A stretch of DNA of 37,152 bases from an uncultured Saprospiraceae bacterium (GCA_937930025.1 CALGJW010000371.1:1-37152); one strand, 5' to 3'. Shown: positions 1 to 9,337, numbered from the stretch's first letter. Program-made: numbers and translations. Notes: generated by a model from the letters alone, not told the origin.

Positions 1-773
1 AAGTCATTATAGGAAAGGTCCAATAAACTTAAATTAAGATTATCTTCAAAGGAAGGAATAGTTCCTTTCAGTTGATTTTCACATAAAATAAATTGAGTTA
101 ATTCCATCAAATGATCGAATCGTTCTGGACATTCATTCAATTGATTATGATCGATGTAAATTTGCTTTAAGGATAATGAATTTGAAAATTCAGGAACGGG
201 ACCCAAAAAGTTGTTGTGGCCTAGATAGAGCGAAGCCAAAGATGGCAAATTTTCGAAATCTGGAATTATTCCTGAGAGAGAATTATATTCTAAATCTAGT
301 TTTACTAAATTTCTTAAATTTTCAAAATCAGGAATTGAACCCTCTAACCTATTAGCGCTCAATTGCAAAGTTCTCAAATAGGGCGTTCCAGAAAAATTAG
401 GAATTTCACCATCCAATTTATTGCTGCTTAAAAATAAATGCTCCAGAAAAGGCAGTTGCCAATCAGGTAAATTGCCATGCAAATGATTACCTCCATATCT
501 CATTGCGCTGCAATTGGGATCGCCATCGAGATCTATACAAAAAACCCTTCCCTCAGCATTTAATTCTACTCCATACCAGGTCGAAATTGGTGTATTGAAA
601 TCCCATTTATTTTTCCATAATTCTCCCTGTGTAGAAAGGTTAAACTCAACCAATGCCATCGAATCAGAAGCAATACTTCCGATTTCAAAATTATATTTAG
701 AAACACCGTTCTGGGCAAAAGCGTCCAACTGGCAAAACAATAAAAATATTATAATTGTAAATCTATTTTTCAT
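1..773 (-). CDS. Secreted leucine-rich-repeat protein (C-terminus outside window)
   Basis: Reading the minus strand from the ATG at 773 gives an open frame of 257 codons that runs off the left edge, so the ORF track does not list it. Residues 1-20 form a signal peptide ending near DAFAQ. A cap region with two Cys follows (FCIDLDGDPNCS), and then about seven leucine-rich repeats of 20-23 residues with the pattern LxxLxLSxNxLxGxIPDFxNL, close to plant-type and Bacteroidota LRRs. Such proteins are normally exported and bind proteins or glycans; the binding partner cannot be read here. The start lies 11 bp after the stop of the upstream glycosyltransferase on the same strand, so co-transcription is possible. 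Any C-terminal sorting domain would lie outside the window. Confidence 0.85.
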   Translation of the reverse strand, partial: MKNRFTIIIFLLFCQLDAFAQNGVSKYNFEIGSIASDSMALVEFNLSTQGELWKNKWDFNTPISTWYGVELNAEGRVFCIDLDGDPNCSAMRYGGNHLHGNLPDWQLPFLEHLFLSSNKLDGEIPNFSGTPYLRTLQLSANRLEGSIPDFENLRNLVKLDLEYNSLSGIIPDFENLPSLASLYLGHNNFLGPVPEFSNSLSLKQIYIDHNQLNECPERFDHLMELTQFILCENQLKGTIPSFEDNLNLSLLDLSYND

Positions 774-784
774 GGCAATACATT

Positions 785-2035
785 TTAAGCACCAATACTT
801 TGACTTGGTTTATATTTCATATTAACTGTAACACTTTTTGGATAGACATCTACCGTAGTATTAGAACCCGTTTTTTCAAATCCAGCTACATGACTGCAAA
901 CTTTTTTCTTAATTGGCAAGTTTTCATAATCCGGCTTTACTCCAGACAACACATCAGAATACTTCTTTGAAATAACTTTCCAAGTATATTTTCCTTTCGC
1001 ATAATTCTGCATGCTATATGCCACCTTTTGAAGCGGCAAATCATCCAACTCATTTAATAATTCTTTAAGATCTTCCGCCTTTTCAAAATATAGACATTGA
1101 TTATTGGTTGTTACTCGATTGTAAATAACATCTAGTGAAAGAATAGGTAGCCCTAAGTGCATAGCTTCCACCAAGGAAGGATTTGTACCGCCGGCACTAT
1201 GTCCGTGAATATAAACTTTGGCATTCGATCTCAATAGATTGAGCGCAGTAGTATCATAAATCGGATCTAATAAATGAATGTGTGCGTATTCAGAATAATA
1301 CGTTCTGAGTTTTTTCCCGTATTCACTATTGTTCCAATTTCCAACAATAACTATCGGCAATTCGGCGAACTCTTCAAACGCTTCCAAAATTGTATGTAAA
1401 TTATTTTCCGGTTCAATTCTAGCAACCTTAAATGCATAGTCTTTGTTCAAAAAAGAATATTGTTCCAAATCACTAGCCACCACTTCTACGTGATGAACAT
1501 GATCAGCTCCATACTCGATCAAGTTGCCTTCAATGTTATATCGGATTTTTACATACTCCTTTAGAATGCGATTATCTGTGATAATTTCATCCGCATATTT
1601 GCAAGCAATTTTTTCACTTAATAATAAAAAACGTCTTGCAAATTTATTCCACTTCGGTCTTCTCCACTCCAGACCATCAATGTTTACAATGACTTTCTTC
1701 TTGGAAAATAATTTCACAATAGGTAAGAACAAACATCCTGACACTCCTAAGATTAGCAGTACATCCATGAAAATAATAGCATGAATTATTGACCAAATAT
1801 CATAAGCAATACTTTGGATTCCATTAGCTTCCAATGGAATATAATGGAGCTTTGCTCCTTTCCAAGCCTTGAGCTGCTTGTCCTTTGGATAAGTTTTAGC
1901 GCTACAATATACAGTAGCCTCAAAATTACTTTTGATGTTTGGAAGCAAATAATGTACTAAAGTTTCAAACCCCCCATAGCAAGCAGGAACGCCAACCGTC
2001 CCGATAACACCTACTTTTATTTTATTATTTTCCAT
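785..2035 (-). CDS. DUF1972-type family 4 glycosyltransferase (rhamnosyltransferase-like)
   Basis: This 416-aa GT-B glycosyltransferase begins with the DUF1972 signature GTVGVPACYGGFETLV (about residues 12-27), typical of capsule rhamnosyltransferases of the WchF/Cps2T kind. The C-terminal donor-binding half shows VARIEPENNLHTIL (about 204-217) and a GT4-like GTNPSLVEAMHLGLPIL segment (about 283-299) with the usual nucleotide-sugar Glu. A hydrophobic stretch at 85-108 may help membrane association. The last 50 residues, after the usual YTWKVISKKYSDVL end, are an unrecognised extension. It lies 80 bp downstream of the WecA-like transferase on the same strand and probably adds the second or a later sugar to the lipid-linked unit. 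The sugar cannot be predicted; rhamnose is only the family precedent. Confidence 0.85.
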   Translation of the reverse strand: MENNKIKVGVIGTVGVPACYGGFETLVHYLLPNIKSNFEATVYCSAKTYPKDKQLKAWKGAKLHYIPLEANGIQSIAYDIWSIIHAIIFMDVLLILGVSGCLFLPIVKLFSKKKVIVNIDGLEWRRPKWNKFARRFLLLSEKIACKYADEIITDNRILKEYVKIRYNIEGNLIEYGADHVHHVEVVASDLEQYSFLNKDYAFKVARIEPENNLHTILEAFEEFAELPIVIVGNWNNSEYGKKLRTYYSEYAHIHLLDPIYDTTALNLLRSNAKVYIHGHSAGGTNPSLVEAMHLGLPILSLDVIYNRVTTNNQCLYFEKAEDLKELLNELDDLPLQKVAYSMQNYAKGKYTWKVISKKYSDVLSGVKPDYENLPIKKKVCSHVAGFEKTGSNTTVDVYPKSVTVNMKYKPSQSIGA

Positions 2036-2115
2036 TGCTAATGCTTTATTTAATTGGATTGCAAAAAATAAATTGAAAATTTAGCGGGGGTGACTACCTA
2101 TTCTATTTTTTAATA

Positions 2116-3189
2116 TTAATGAAGTATTCCAAGTTGCCTTCTCTCTTGTTCCATTGATTTAATTTCAGACAAATCTTGACTAATATTGATGACCTTGACG
2201 AACAAACCGAAAGTCAGTATAATGACTCCAATAATTGTAATTGGGCTAAATGTATTTTCTAAAGAACTGCCAAGTAGATACAATGAGATTTGAAAAATCA
2301 GAATTACAATGCACACTGTTTTATGGGAATCATAACGCTTTAAAAGAACATGATGTATATGCGTCTGATCCGCGTAAAAAGGGGATAACCCTTTCTGAAT
2401 CCTTCCGATACTTACTCTTAGTAAATCTAATATAGGAATAGACAAAAGGCTTAAACCTTGAACTACACTTTGGGTTGAAGTAAATTGTTGTGCAGGCAAA
2501 TTAATATATCGCAAGAAAAATATTGCGGCGAACAATCCCAAAATAGTTGAGCCATTATCGCCAAGAAAAATACTTGCCTTTCCAAAGTTGAAATTCAAAA
2601 ATCCCAAAAGCGATCCGCTTAATATCAAAGCTACAGTAGACCATGTTTGATTCCCAGCCACACTAAATAAATAAGCGAACACCAAAGAAACTACAAGTCC
2701 CAATCCTCCAGCTAAACCATTCACTCCGTCTATAAGATTAAAGGCATTAATTACTAACACAATAAAAAATAGTGATGTAATAATTTGAAAGGCAGCGGAG
2801 AAATTTCCGATTCCAAGTATTCCATAATCTAATTGAAAAGAATAGCCGGCAGCGACACAAAGTCCTGCGCAAATAAACTGAACAATAAGGCGCTTTTTTG
2901 CAGACATGGTTTTTACATCATCTATCAATCCTGTAGCAAATAGAATCAAAGTTCCAGCGAAAAGATAAACTGCACCAGCTATATTCAAATTCATTTTAGA
3001 ACAAACGATAGAAATCATAAAAGAAATAAAAATTGCTACACCACCCAACGCAGGAATAGGTTGCACATGTAGTTTTCGATCAGATGGAATATCATACAGT
3101 TTTAAATTCTTAGCTATTAGCTTGACTACTGGAATCAAACTATATGCAATTGAAAATGATATGAGAAAAAAAATGATTTCGTATTTCAT
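2116..3189 (-). CDS. WecA/TagO-type undecaprenyl-phosphate sugar-1-phosphate transferase
   Basis: This 357-aa, about 10-11 helix membrane protein has the motifs of the MraY/WecA superfamily in order: PIPALGGVAIF (44-54), the Mg-binding DD in LIDDVKT (about 88-94), NAFNLIDGVNGLAGG (148-162), FLGDNGS (208-214) and the WecA-type HIHH (277-280). It should transfer an N-acetylhexosamine-1-phosphate from a UDP-sugar to undecaprenyl phosphate at the inner membrane, the first step of the polysaccharide repeat unit. HIHH favours WecA/TagO/WbpL over MraY. Its upstream region carries two 21-bp-spaced TACCAA-N4-CCG boxes (3263-3298) that match those before three other operons of the locus. The exact donor sugar is unknown. 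Confidence 0.9.
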   Translation of the reverse strand: MKYEIIFFLISFSIAYSLIPVVKLIAKNLKLYDIPSDRKLHVQPIPALGGVAIFISFMISIVCSKMNLNIAGAVYLFAGTLILFATGLIDDVKTMSAKKRLIVQFICAGLCVAAGYSFQLDYGILGIGNFSAAFQIITSLFFIVLVINAFNLIDGVNGLAGGLGLVVSLVFAYLFSVAGNQTWSTVALILSGSLLGFLNFNFGKASIFLGDNGSTILGLFAAIFFLRYINLPAQQFTSTQSVVQGLSLLSIPILDLLRVSIGRIQKGLSPFYADQTHIHHVLLKRYDSHKTVCIVILIFQISLYLLGSSLENTFSPITIIGVIILTFGLFVKVINISQDLSEIKSMEQERRQLGILH

Positions 3190-3262
3190 GGCTAATAATT
3201 ATGAATAGTTGTGAACTAATTACTATTCAAATTTCAGCCAAATAGAAGTGTAAAAAGGTAAA

Positions 3263-3298
3263 TTTCGGAGTTTGGTATATATCTCGCGGAAATTGGTA
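3263..3298 (-). promoter_or_regulatory. Direct-repeat box pair (array D), putative LytTR site upstream of the WecA-like gene
   Basis: On the minus strand there are two copies of a 15-mer, TACCAATTTCCGCGA (3284-3298) and TACCAAACTCCGAAA (3263-3277), offset by exactly 21 bp. A -7-like GAAATTTG lies at 3228-3235, its G 36 bp beyond the CCGAA of the proximal copy. The pair is 73 bp from the ATG at 3189. The same box and spacing occur before 4663, 9428 and 10702. The repeat is seen directly; binding by the LytTR regulator at 17976 is inferred. Confidence 0.65.
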
Positions 3299-3341
3299 AA
3301 ATGAGCGGTTTTAAGTGAAAATTATTAAAGCGGGAAAAGCA

Positions 3342-4463
3342 TTAATTCGGATATAATTCTTTCCGGACCTCTTTGAACATAGTAAAAATAATTAGCAACA
3401 CAACGATGAAAATCCCGCCAGAAAATCCTCCTTTCGCAGCTGCCAATTTATGATCTGGACGAAAGGGCACAATAGGGCTTATGCTTCGTTCCAACTCCTC
3501 TATGGTAATCGCACTTTGATCTCTATCAAGTTGTGCAATCTTCTGATGCTCTAAGGCGGCAAGGTAACCCGTTTTACTAATTTCGGCGTCAACCGAAAGT
3601 CTGTGTATCTTTTTTTCTATATAATTTATTGCTGAAATTTGCTTTGCCGTTAAAGGCTTTTCATCTGACCCTAATTCCAAAAGACGACCTCTTTTATCTT
3701 TATATTTATTTAATACTAAATATGTTTTCTTATAATGATTTGATAAGGAATCCGTTTCAGTTGACAAGGCAGAAAATGCTGATTGATTAGCAAACGAGAA
3801 TTTATTTAAAAGCAATTTATTGATCTCACTATATATTTCATCTATTAATAATATGGATAATTTTTCCGACGGACTAGAAACATTAATAGTTATAAATCCA
3901 AATTTGAAATCACCTGATATACTTATAAAACCATCTGAAAAATCAGAAATAGGAGTACTCACTTTAGCAATAACATCGTTGAGCACCTGACGCTCCGCTC
4001 TATCCATTTTATCTACTTCGTTATTTTTAAATTGAAAGTTATTAGGAATTTTACTAGGTAAACCTGATGGATTCAACTCAAAATAGTTTGCTAAATAAGT
4101 ATTGATTACGGAAGAGGTTGGATCATTCTCAACTTGAGGTTTTAGGAACACTCTAAACAACAATTGTTGATTGTTCATAAGCTTAGAAAAAACTTCTGTC
4201 ATGATCGCGTTATTTTTATCCACCTTAGGAAAGTTTACAAACACCTTAATACTTGCTGGATAAGTATCCACTAATTTATAAGTAGTATAAAAAAAGTAAC
4301 TCCCTAAAAGCAAACTACCCAGAGCTACCCAGTACCACGATTTTATAATCAACTGTAGATAGGTGATAAGCTTTAACAATAGCTTTCGTACAGAGATTTC
4401 ATCTACTCTATTTTCCGATATTATTGGTTCTGTTAATTGATTCATGTTGCTGTATTTAATCAA
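3342..4463 (-). CDS. Wzz-like chain-length determinant / polysaccharide co-polymerase
   Basis: This 373-aa protein has the Wzz layout. A short cytoplasmic N-terminus leads to a first transmembrane helix (about 42-62), then a long, partly coiled-coil periplasmic domain (about 63-340) and a second transmembrane helix (about 347-365). Just before the second helix lies the Pro-rich PIVPFRPDHKL typical of the family. There is no C-terminal BY-kinase domain, so it resembles O-antigen Wzz rather than Wzc. It would set the modal length of the polymer made by the Wzy-like protein at 8057. The start could also be Met7 (MNQLTEP). It is divergent from the plus-strand operon at 4663, and box array A lies between them. 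No box on its own strand was seen. Confidence 0.8.
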   Translation of the reverse strand: MIKYSNMNQLTEPIISENRVDEISVRKLLLKLITYLQLIIKSWYWVALGSLLLGSYFFYTTYKLVDTYPASIKVFVNFPKVDKNNAIMTEVFSKLMNNQQLLFRVFLKPQVENDPTSSVINTYLANYFELNPSGLPSKIPNNFQFKNNEVDKMDRAERQVLNDVIAKVSTPISDFSDGFISISGDFKFGFITINVSSPSEKLSILLIDEIYSEINKLLLNKFSFANQSAFSALSTETDSLSNHYKKTYLVLNKYKDKRGRLLELGSDEKPLTAKQISAINYIEKKIHRLSVDAEISKTGYLAALEHQKIAQLDRDQSAITIEELERSISPIVPFRPDHKLAAAKGGFSGGIFIVVLLIIFTMFKEVRKELYPN

Positions 4464-4519
4464 GTCAATCCAGCAATAATGAGTCCATTTATTCTCATAA
4501 TCAATTGAATATCAGACAT

Positions 4520-4598
4520 CGACGAAAACCGAACAGCTCAAAAACCAAAGTCCGAAAGCCTGGTTCCAAAAACCGAAGGATTCCTACCAAAAGGCGAA
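4520..4598 (+). promoter_or_regulatory. Four-copy direct-repeat array (array A), putative LytTR sites upstream of the flippase/polymerase operon
   Basis: Four related boxes end in CCGAA or GCGAA at 4529, 4552, 4573 and 4594, with steps of 23, 21 and 21 bp. The last three are AACCAAAGTCCGAA, TTCCAAAAACCGAA and TACCAAAAGGCGAA; the first (CGACGAAAACCGAA) is weaker. A degenerate -7-like ATAGCTTG at 4626-4633 ends 35 bp after the last box, and the ATG is at 4663. The array sits in the 199-bp divergent intergenic region with the Wzz-like gene. Repeats are seen directly; the LytTR assignment rests on the 21-bp period known for AgrA- and ComE-type sites and on the nearby regulator. Confidence 0.7.
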
Positions 4599-4662
4599 GA
4601 AAAAAATGTTTTCTCTTTCTTGATCATAGCTTGTATTCAGAAATACCTAGAACAAAAGATCA

Positions 4663-5394
4663 ATGAAACCATATTTAACCGCAGCCATTTCCTTTTTCCT
4701 ACCAAGCTATCTGGCCATTAGAATATTAAGACTATTAGGCCATAACGTCTCAAACGAAGCATACATCGGATTCTCTTGGATCCAATGTGAAAAGCTTTTC
4801 CTAGATAAAAAGGCAAGCATTGGACACTTCAACTTAATTCGAATTGACAAGATTCAGATTGGAAAAGAAGGTTCAATAAGATCCTATAATCGGTTGAAGG
4901 GGCCCTTCGATTTGATCATGGGAGAAAAAGCAGCCATTGGTAATTCTAACAGTATATATCGTGGTCCATTTCCAATTACATGTGGAAGCGCAGCATTTAC
5001 ACTAGGAAAATTAACTATTGTCACAAGTAAGCATCAAATAGACTGTACAAAATCTATCAGCATTGGAGATTTCTCAACAATAAGTGGGTTTGGAACTCAA
5101 ATATGGACGCATGGATTTTACCATGCTGATCACGGCCCCTATCGTATTCGAATTGATGGGGAGATTATCATTGGTAAAAATGTTTCTATAGGCTCTCGTT
5201 GCTTATTGAATCCTGGCATACAAATCGTCGATGCTATCAATGTTGGAGGAAATGCCTGCGTTTCAAAATCTTTAATTGCTCCTGGCATGTATGTTTCACA
5301 TGCCTTGCGTCACATTCCCAATGATATAAAAACAATAAAAAGAAAACTTACTAGGAATCAAACCAACAAATATGTTGAAGTCTATGAAAAGTAA
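4663..5394 (+). CDS. Left-handed beta-helix (hexapeptide) acyltransferase
   Basis: This 243-aa protein contains many imperfect [LIV]Gxxxx hexapeptide repeats, such as IQIGKEGSI, ISIGDFSTISG and IIIGKNVSIGSRC, that form a left-handed beta-helix. The C-terminal pattern IGSRCLLNPGIQIVDAINVGG is typical of sugar O-acetyltransferases of the serine acetyltransferase/maltose acetyltransferase group. The N-terminal 25 residues are hydrophobic and may attach it to the membrane. It probably acetylates a sugar of the repeat unit in the cytoplasm with acetyl-CoA. It is first in a tightly packed operon: the next frame overlaps its end by 23 bp. Box array A precedes it. The acyl group and target sugar cannot be read from sequence. 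Confidence 0.8.
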   Translation: MKPYLTAAISFFLPSYLAIRILRLLGHNVSNEAYIGFSWIQCEKLFLDKKASIGHFNLIRIDKIQIGKEGSIRSYNRLKGPFDLIMGEKAAIGNSNSIYRGPFPITCGSAAFTLGKLTIVTSKHQIDCTKSISIGDFSTISGFGTQIWTHGFYHADHGPYRIRIDGEIIIGKNVSIGSRCLLNPGIQIVDAINVGGNACVSKSLIAPGMYVSHALRHIPNDIKTIKRKLTRNQTNKYVEVYEK

Positions 5395-6694
5395 ATTCCA
5401 AACTTTAGCATTCAAGCAAAATTTTTCTTTCCAAGAAGTAAAAAGAATTTCTCTTTTTACATTGAACTTTGGTGGATTAAAATTAAATGCGATTTCTGCG
5501 GCCTTAATCTTATCCAATTTTTTTACAACACTAGAAGAATTTGGCAGCTTTGAATATGCTCTTTCATTAGGGCTGATGTTTACCGTTCCTTTTAATCTCG
5601 GATTGCATGGAGCTATTCCCTACTTTTTCCTAAAACAAAATAAGAAAGATTATGATTCGGTTTTCTATTTCCACGGGATCATACTCCTAATACTTTTCAT
5701 ATTTGCAAGTAGCACATACTTCTTATTAGTTGGTTTTCAAATCTCTTGGATTGGCCTCTCCATTACAATTGCCATTATTTTCTCGTTACAAATATTAGCC
5801 TCTGTAATTTCTAAAACAAATGGTCGCATTTACCAATCCGTATGGCTAGACAGCACTTTCTTTTTATTGCTAAACGGATACAATCTTTATTTGTTTATCT
5901 TTTCTACCACCGCTTCATTAGCCGTTATTCAAGTTTTACTTTTAATCCAGCTTACTTTACTCTCCATATATTATTGCCTTCGATTTTACATCCATAGTGC
6001 TGAATTTAGCTGGAAAAAATATTTTACAGCCATTGAATTTGGAAAACCATTAGTTGTAAGTTCATTACTAATTATTGGATTAACGGGAAGTGGCAGAATA
6101 TTTATTGAATATTTCTTTGATCTTTCTGCAGTAGCTATTTATGGAATCTATTTTCGACTAGCAATGGTCGTTGTGCTATTTCATCAAATAGTCAATATCG
6201 CATACTTTAAAAAGATATATGCCAGCGAAAGCAAGAAGCTAGATCCATGGATCCAATATTTTTTGATAGCGATTATCATTCTTAGTTTGTTTATACATTT
6301 ATTAATTCCCTCTTTAGCACAGATCATCTTTGAAAGTGTTCGACTGAGTTGGCAAGTTTCCAAATCATTATTTATAGCATTAAGTTTTCAAATGTTCTTT
6401 TGGATTTGCCTTTCCTTATTTGAAAACATTATTGCAAGAGAAAATTTAGCATCGGCATTCAATAAAATTATTATCTACCTAATTATACTAATGATCTCCA
6501 TTTTTACAATAAGCAATCATCTATATTTTTTAACCATAACAAATCTCGTATTAATAAATTCTTTCACTATCTATTTAGCAATTGAATCGCAATTGAAATT
6601 ATTAAATAATAACAATATTTATTTTCCGAAATCAAGGTTTTTAGTTCGGGCAGTCTCCTTAACACAAATCATTTTTCTATGTTTTTTAAAATAA
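5372..6694 (+). CDS. Wzx-like polysaccharide flippase
   Basis: This 440-aa protein is strongly hydrophobic, with about 12 predicted helices. It has an early FTLNFGGLKLNAISAALILS segment like the first helix of MOP/MATE-fold Wzx flippases, and charged loops such as KQNKKDYDSVF. It would move the undecaprenyl-linked repeat unit across the inner membrane. The ORF-track start overlaps the preceding gene by 23 bp; a second ATG at 5384 (MKSKFQTLA) shortens the overlap to 11 bp and is equally plausible. The next gene starts 7 bp after its stop. Family placement rests on topology, size and operon context, since flippases share little sequence. Confidence 0.75.
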   Translation: MLKSMKSKFQTLAFKQNFSFQEVKRISLFTLNFGGLKLNAISAALILSNFFTTLEEFGSFEYALSLGLMFTVPFNLGLHGAIPYFFLKQNKKDYDSVFYFHGIILLILFIFASSTYFLLVGFQISWIGLSITIAIIFSLQILASVISKTNGRIYQSVWLDSTFFLLLNGYNLYLFIFSTTASLAVIQVLLLIQLTLLSIYYCLRFYIHSAEFSWKKYFTAIEFGKPLVVSSLLIIGLTGSGRIFIEYFFDLSAVAIYGIYFRLAMVVVLFHQIVNIAYFKKIYASESKKLDPWIQYFLIAIIILSLFIHLLIPSLAQIIFESVRLSWQVSKSLFIALSFQMFFWICLSLFENIIARENLASAFNKIIIYLIILMISIFTISNHLYFLTITNLVLINSFTIYLAIESQLKLLNNNNIYFPKSRFLVRAVSLTQIIFLCFLK

Positions 6695-6701
6695 TCTAAT
6701 C

Positions 6702-8060
6702 ATGAATATTTGCTTTATTTCGAATTTCAGTAAAACGATTCTTTTAACTTCGGTTGCCAAATCCTTACGCAAAAAAGGGATCAAAGTTTATTGGATAGCA
6801 TGCAATCAAAAACGCTACCATCAACTATGCGAAGATTTTGGAACGACCCAAGTACTACTAATTAATCGATCGAACATTGGTAAAGCGAACAACATAGTCG
6901 GGGATTTCAAAATAAATGAATTAGTATTTGGTGATCGTGTATTGCGACATGATTTCAAAAGCGGTGTTGAATTTTTGAAAAATATTCAAAGACCAATTTT
7001 TGGCTTCTTAAGTGAAAATAAGATTGAAAAAGTCTATGGTGAAGTGACCTGGGCGCATGAGTTACTTATACATAGAATGTGTAGTCAAATGAAATCGCTT
7101 AACTGCCAATTTCTAAACCCTCATGTCGTTCGAATTCCCAATCAACGCTTTGCCTTCTTTACAGATGAAAAACAAAGTCAATTATTAGAACAAAATAAAC
7201 TATGGGACTCAAACACAAAAACAATAGTCCCAAAACCCCCAAATTATTTAAAAATAAATCATAAAATTCTTAGAAGAGCAAGTTCTTGGAAAGGTAAGTT
7301 TTCTAGGATAAAAAGATTTTTCACTAATGAAAATATGGATCATCTTGATCCAACACTTATTGCGAATTCAAAAATTCGTATAAAAATTAGTGCCAAAGAA
7401 GAATGGCGCAGATGGCAATATAAAAATGTCAAGACAATTAAAGATTTAGAGTTGAAAAATCTAAATTATTTATTCTTAGGGCTTCATAAACAACCAGAAG
7501 CATCTGTAGATGTCTTAGGTCGATACTATGAAGATCAATATCAGAATATCATTAATCTCTGGAGAGCCTTACCAGAAGGATGGTCTTTTGTTATAAAAGA
7601 ACATTCAATTGCCATTGGAGATAGAGCGTTGGCCTTCTATAAAAAAATACAAGCATTGCCAGGGATAATACTTGTCAATGAACAAATGCCTTCTTATGAA
7701 TTAATTAAGCACGCTCAACTTGTGGCAACCGTATCTGGAACGATTGCATACGAAGCTGCATTGATGGGAATTCCCGCCATCACCTTCGCACCTTGCTTTT
7801 TCAATCGTTTGAATTGTTGCACAAATGTTGGGCTAGAAGATCTTGATAAAAACAATTTGGTACAGATCGCTAACAGTTTGTCACAAAATCCAAATAATGT
7901 AAAAAGCTTCTCAAAATATTTGTATACCAATTCATTTATTGGAAACGTACTTGATCCAATTTCTGATCCTAATGTACTGAACGAAGAAAATATAGAACTG
8001 TTAACCAACGCTTTTCTCCAAACCCTCATTAGTGTTGAAATAAATATCGCCGTTTTATGA
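6702..8060 (+). CDS. GT-B capsule biosynthesis protein (KpsS/KpsC-like), possible ulosonate transferase
   Basis: This 452-aa soluble protein starts with a Rossmann-like MNICFISNFSKTILLTSVAKSL. Its C-terminal half contains VIKEHSIAIGDR followed by ELIKHAQLVATVSGTIAYEA, ALMGIPAITFAP (about 340-375). That second segment resembles the CMP-sugar-binding part of PF05159-type capsule proteins (KpsS/KpsC beta-Kdo transferases, which have VTGT-x-xxEAL-xGxPV). Those enzymes use CMP-activated ulosonic acids. Because this locus makes CMP-pseudaminic acid, the protein is a candidate pseudaminic acid transferase, but that is inference. It lies 7 bp after the flippase gene and overlaps the polymerase gene by 4 bp (ATGA). 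A general surface-carbohydrate glycosyltransferase is the fallback call. Confidence 0.65.
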   Translation: MNICFISNFSKTILLTSVAKSLRKKGIKVYWIACNQKRYHQLCEDFGTTQVLLINRSNIGKANNIVGDFKINELVFGDRVLRHDFKSGVEFLKNIQRPIFGFLSENKIEKVYGEVTWAHELLIHRMCSQMKSLNCQFLNPHVVRIPNQRFAFFTDEKQSQLLEQNKLWDSNTKTIVPKPPNYLKINHKILRRASSWKGKFSRIKRFFTNENMDHLDPTLIANSKIRIKISAKEEWRRWQYKNVKTIKDLELKNLNYLFLGLHKQPEASVDVLGRYYEDQYQNIINLWRALPEGWSFVIKEHSIAIGDRALAFYKKIQALPGIILVNEQMPSYELIKHAQLVATVSGTIAYEAALMGIPAITFAPCFFNRLNCCTNVGLEDLDKNNLVQIANSLSQNPNNVKSFSKYLYTNSFIGNVLDPISDPNVLNEENIELLTNAFLQTLISVEINIAVL

Positions 8061-9334
8061 ACAGCTTAACAATTTCAAATCCAAGTAGTTTTTCTTCCTT
8101 TAGCAATAAAGAGAAATGGAACGTTGTGCTTTTAATTCTGCTTTCTTTTTCAGGCATAAGTGTGCTTACCATTGGGAAGGCCATACTTACCCCCTTTCAT
8201 TTATTAATAGGCTTCCACATAGTTTATGGGTTTTTGGCAAGTAATAAATTGGAGAAAAATATATCTATTCCTCTTTTACTTTTTATGCTTTATGTGCTTG
8301 GAATAAATCTCTTACAATACGATAGCATTCGGCCAACTTCTGTACTATATACTTTAATATTCTGTGTTGAAGCCACCATTTTTTTCAACTTACTAAAGAA
8401 CTGCAGAATTTCGGCCATTATCTATGCGCTAAAATTAATTATCATTTTATATTTCATAAATATATTCTTCGGTTTTTGCTTTGATCTTATCCAATTCAAA
8501 AGCGAATTTGTTTTAAAATTCATTAAAGTATATTATGAAAAAGGAATCTCTAATGGAAGACCAATGGGTTTTTCATCAGAACCTTCCTATGCATCATTTA
8601 TTTTAAGCGTTTCATTTCTTTGTTATAGTCACCTTACAAATCACAAACAAAATCGAAAATCTTTTTTTCTCTTTGGCTCAATTGTAGGGTCAATTATTCT
8701 TAGCAAATCTGCCTACGGTTTTATTTTCTTATCTGTCATTGCATTGGACTGGGCTTTGGTTTTTTATCGCACAGGAGACAAATTATTTAGGCTAATATTT
8801 CCACTTATTACAATACTAGCTTTTGCTGGCATTATTTTTTTTCTTTCCAATTCCGGCAATGAAGGAGTCCAGCGGCTTTTCAAATTCAGTTCTGCTTTGG
8901 TAGACAATTCCGTTGATGGCAAAGCAAAGCTTATAAAGCTCCAAGAAGCTGATGGATCTGCCTTTGCTCGAATCGCACCGACCTACTTATTATTTAATAG
9001 TGCTCCTGAAAACAATTTCAACTTCCTACTAGGAGAAGGTGCCGGAGCTTCAGGTACTTTTTTAAGTACCTTCCTAACAGGCATATTAGTAGACGAAGGA
9101 CGTGAGTCTGTAGACACGGGAATCATGCCAGCGTTGATATTTGACTATGGCGTTATTGGAAGCTTTTTGTTTCTACTCTTTCTCATTTTCACCTTTAAAT
9201 ATTTATCCTTTTCCTTTTGGCTCCTTTTCCTACTAATAATACCCAATGCAAACATTAATACGCAATTGATCTGGTTTGCAATCATTTGTTACTCATTTGT
9301 TTCCATTGCAACACCGTCCTTAAGAAAGAATTAA
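8057..9334 (+). CDS. Wzy-like O-antigen/capsule polymerase
   Basis: This 425-aa polytopic protein has about 10-11 helices. A large central non-membrane loop (about 270-345) contains EGAGASGTF and follows the motif GRPMGFSSEPSYASFIL (about 172-188). The G-F-x-SEPS-x-xA motif is common in Wzy/EpsG-type polymerases of Bacteroidota and Firmicutes. It would join lipid-linked repeat units on the periplasmic face. Translation is coupled to the upstream gene through an ATGA overlap, and it is the last gene before a 93-bp gap containing box array C. Sequence families of Wzy are weakly conserved, so the function is by topology, motif and context. Confidence 0.75.
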   Translation: MNSLTISNPSSFSSFSNKEKWNVVLLILLSFSGISVLTIGKAILTPFHLLIGFHIVYGFLASNKLEKNISIPLLLFMLYVLGINLLQYDSIRPTSVLYTLIFCVEATIFFNLLKNCRISAIIYALKLIIILYFINIFFGFCFDLIQFKSEFVLKFIKVYYEKGISNGRPMGFSSEPSYASFILSVSFLCYSHLTNHKQNRKSFFLFGSIVGSIILSKSAYGFIFLSVIALDWALVFYRTGDKLFRLIFPLITILAFAGIIFFLSNSGNEGVQRLFKFSSALVDNSVDGKAKLIKLQEADGSAFARIAPTYLLFNSAPENNFNFLLGEGAGASGTFLSTFLTGILVDEGRESVDTGIMPALIFDYGVIGSFLFLLFLIFTFKYLSFSFWLLFLLIIPNANINTQLIWFAIICYSFVSIATPSLRKN

Positions 9335-9337
9335 AAT

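Noticed and set aside
514-825. 103-aa plus-strand ORF
   Set aside because: It is antisense to the leucine-rich-repeat gene, whose signal peptide and repeats are clear; the frame has no recognisable features.
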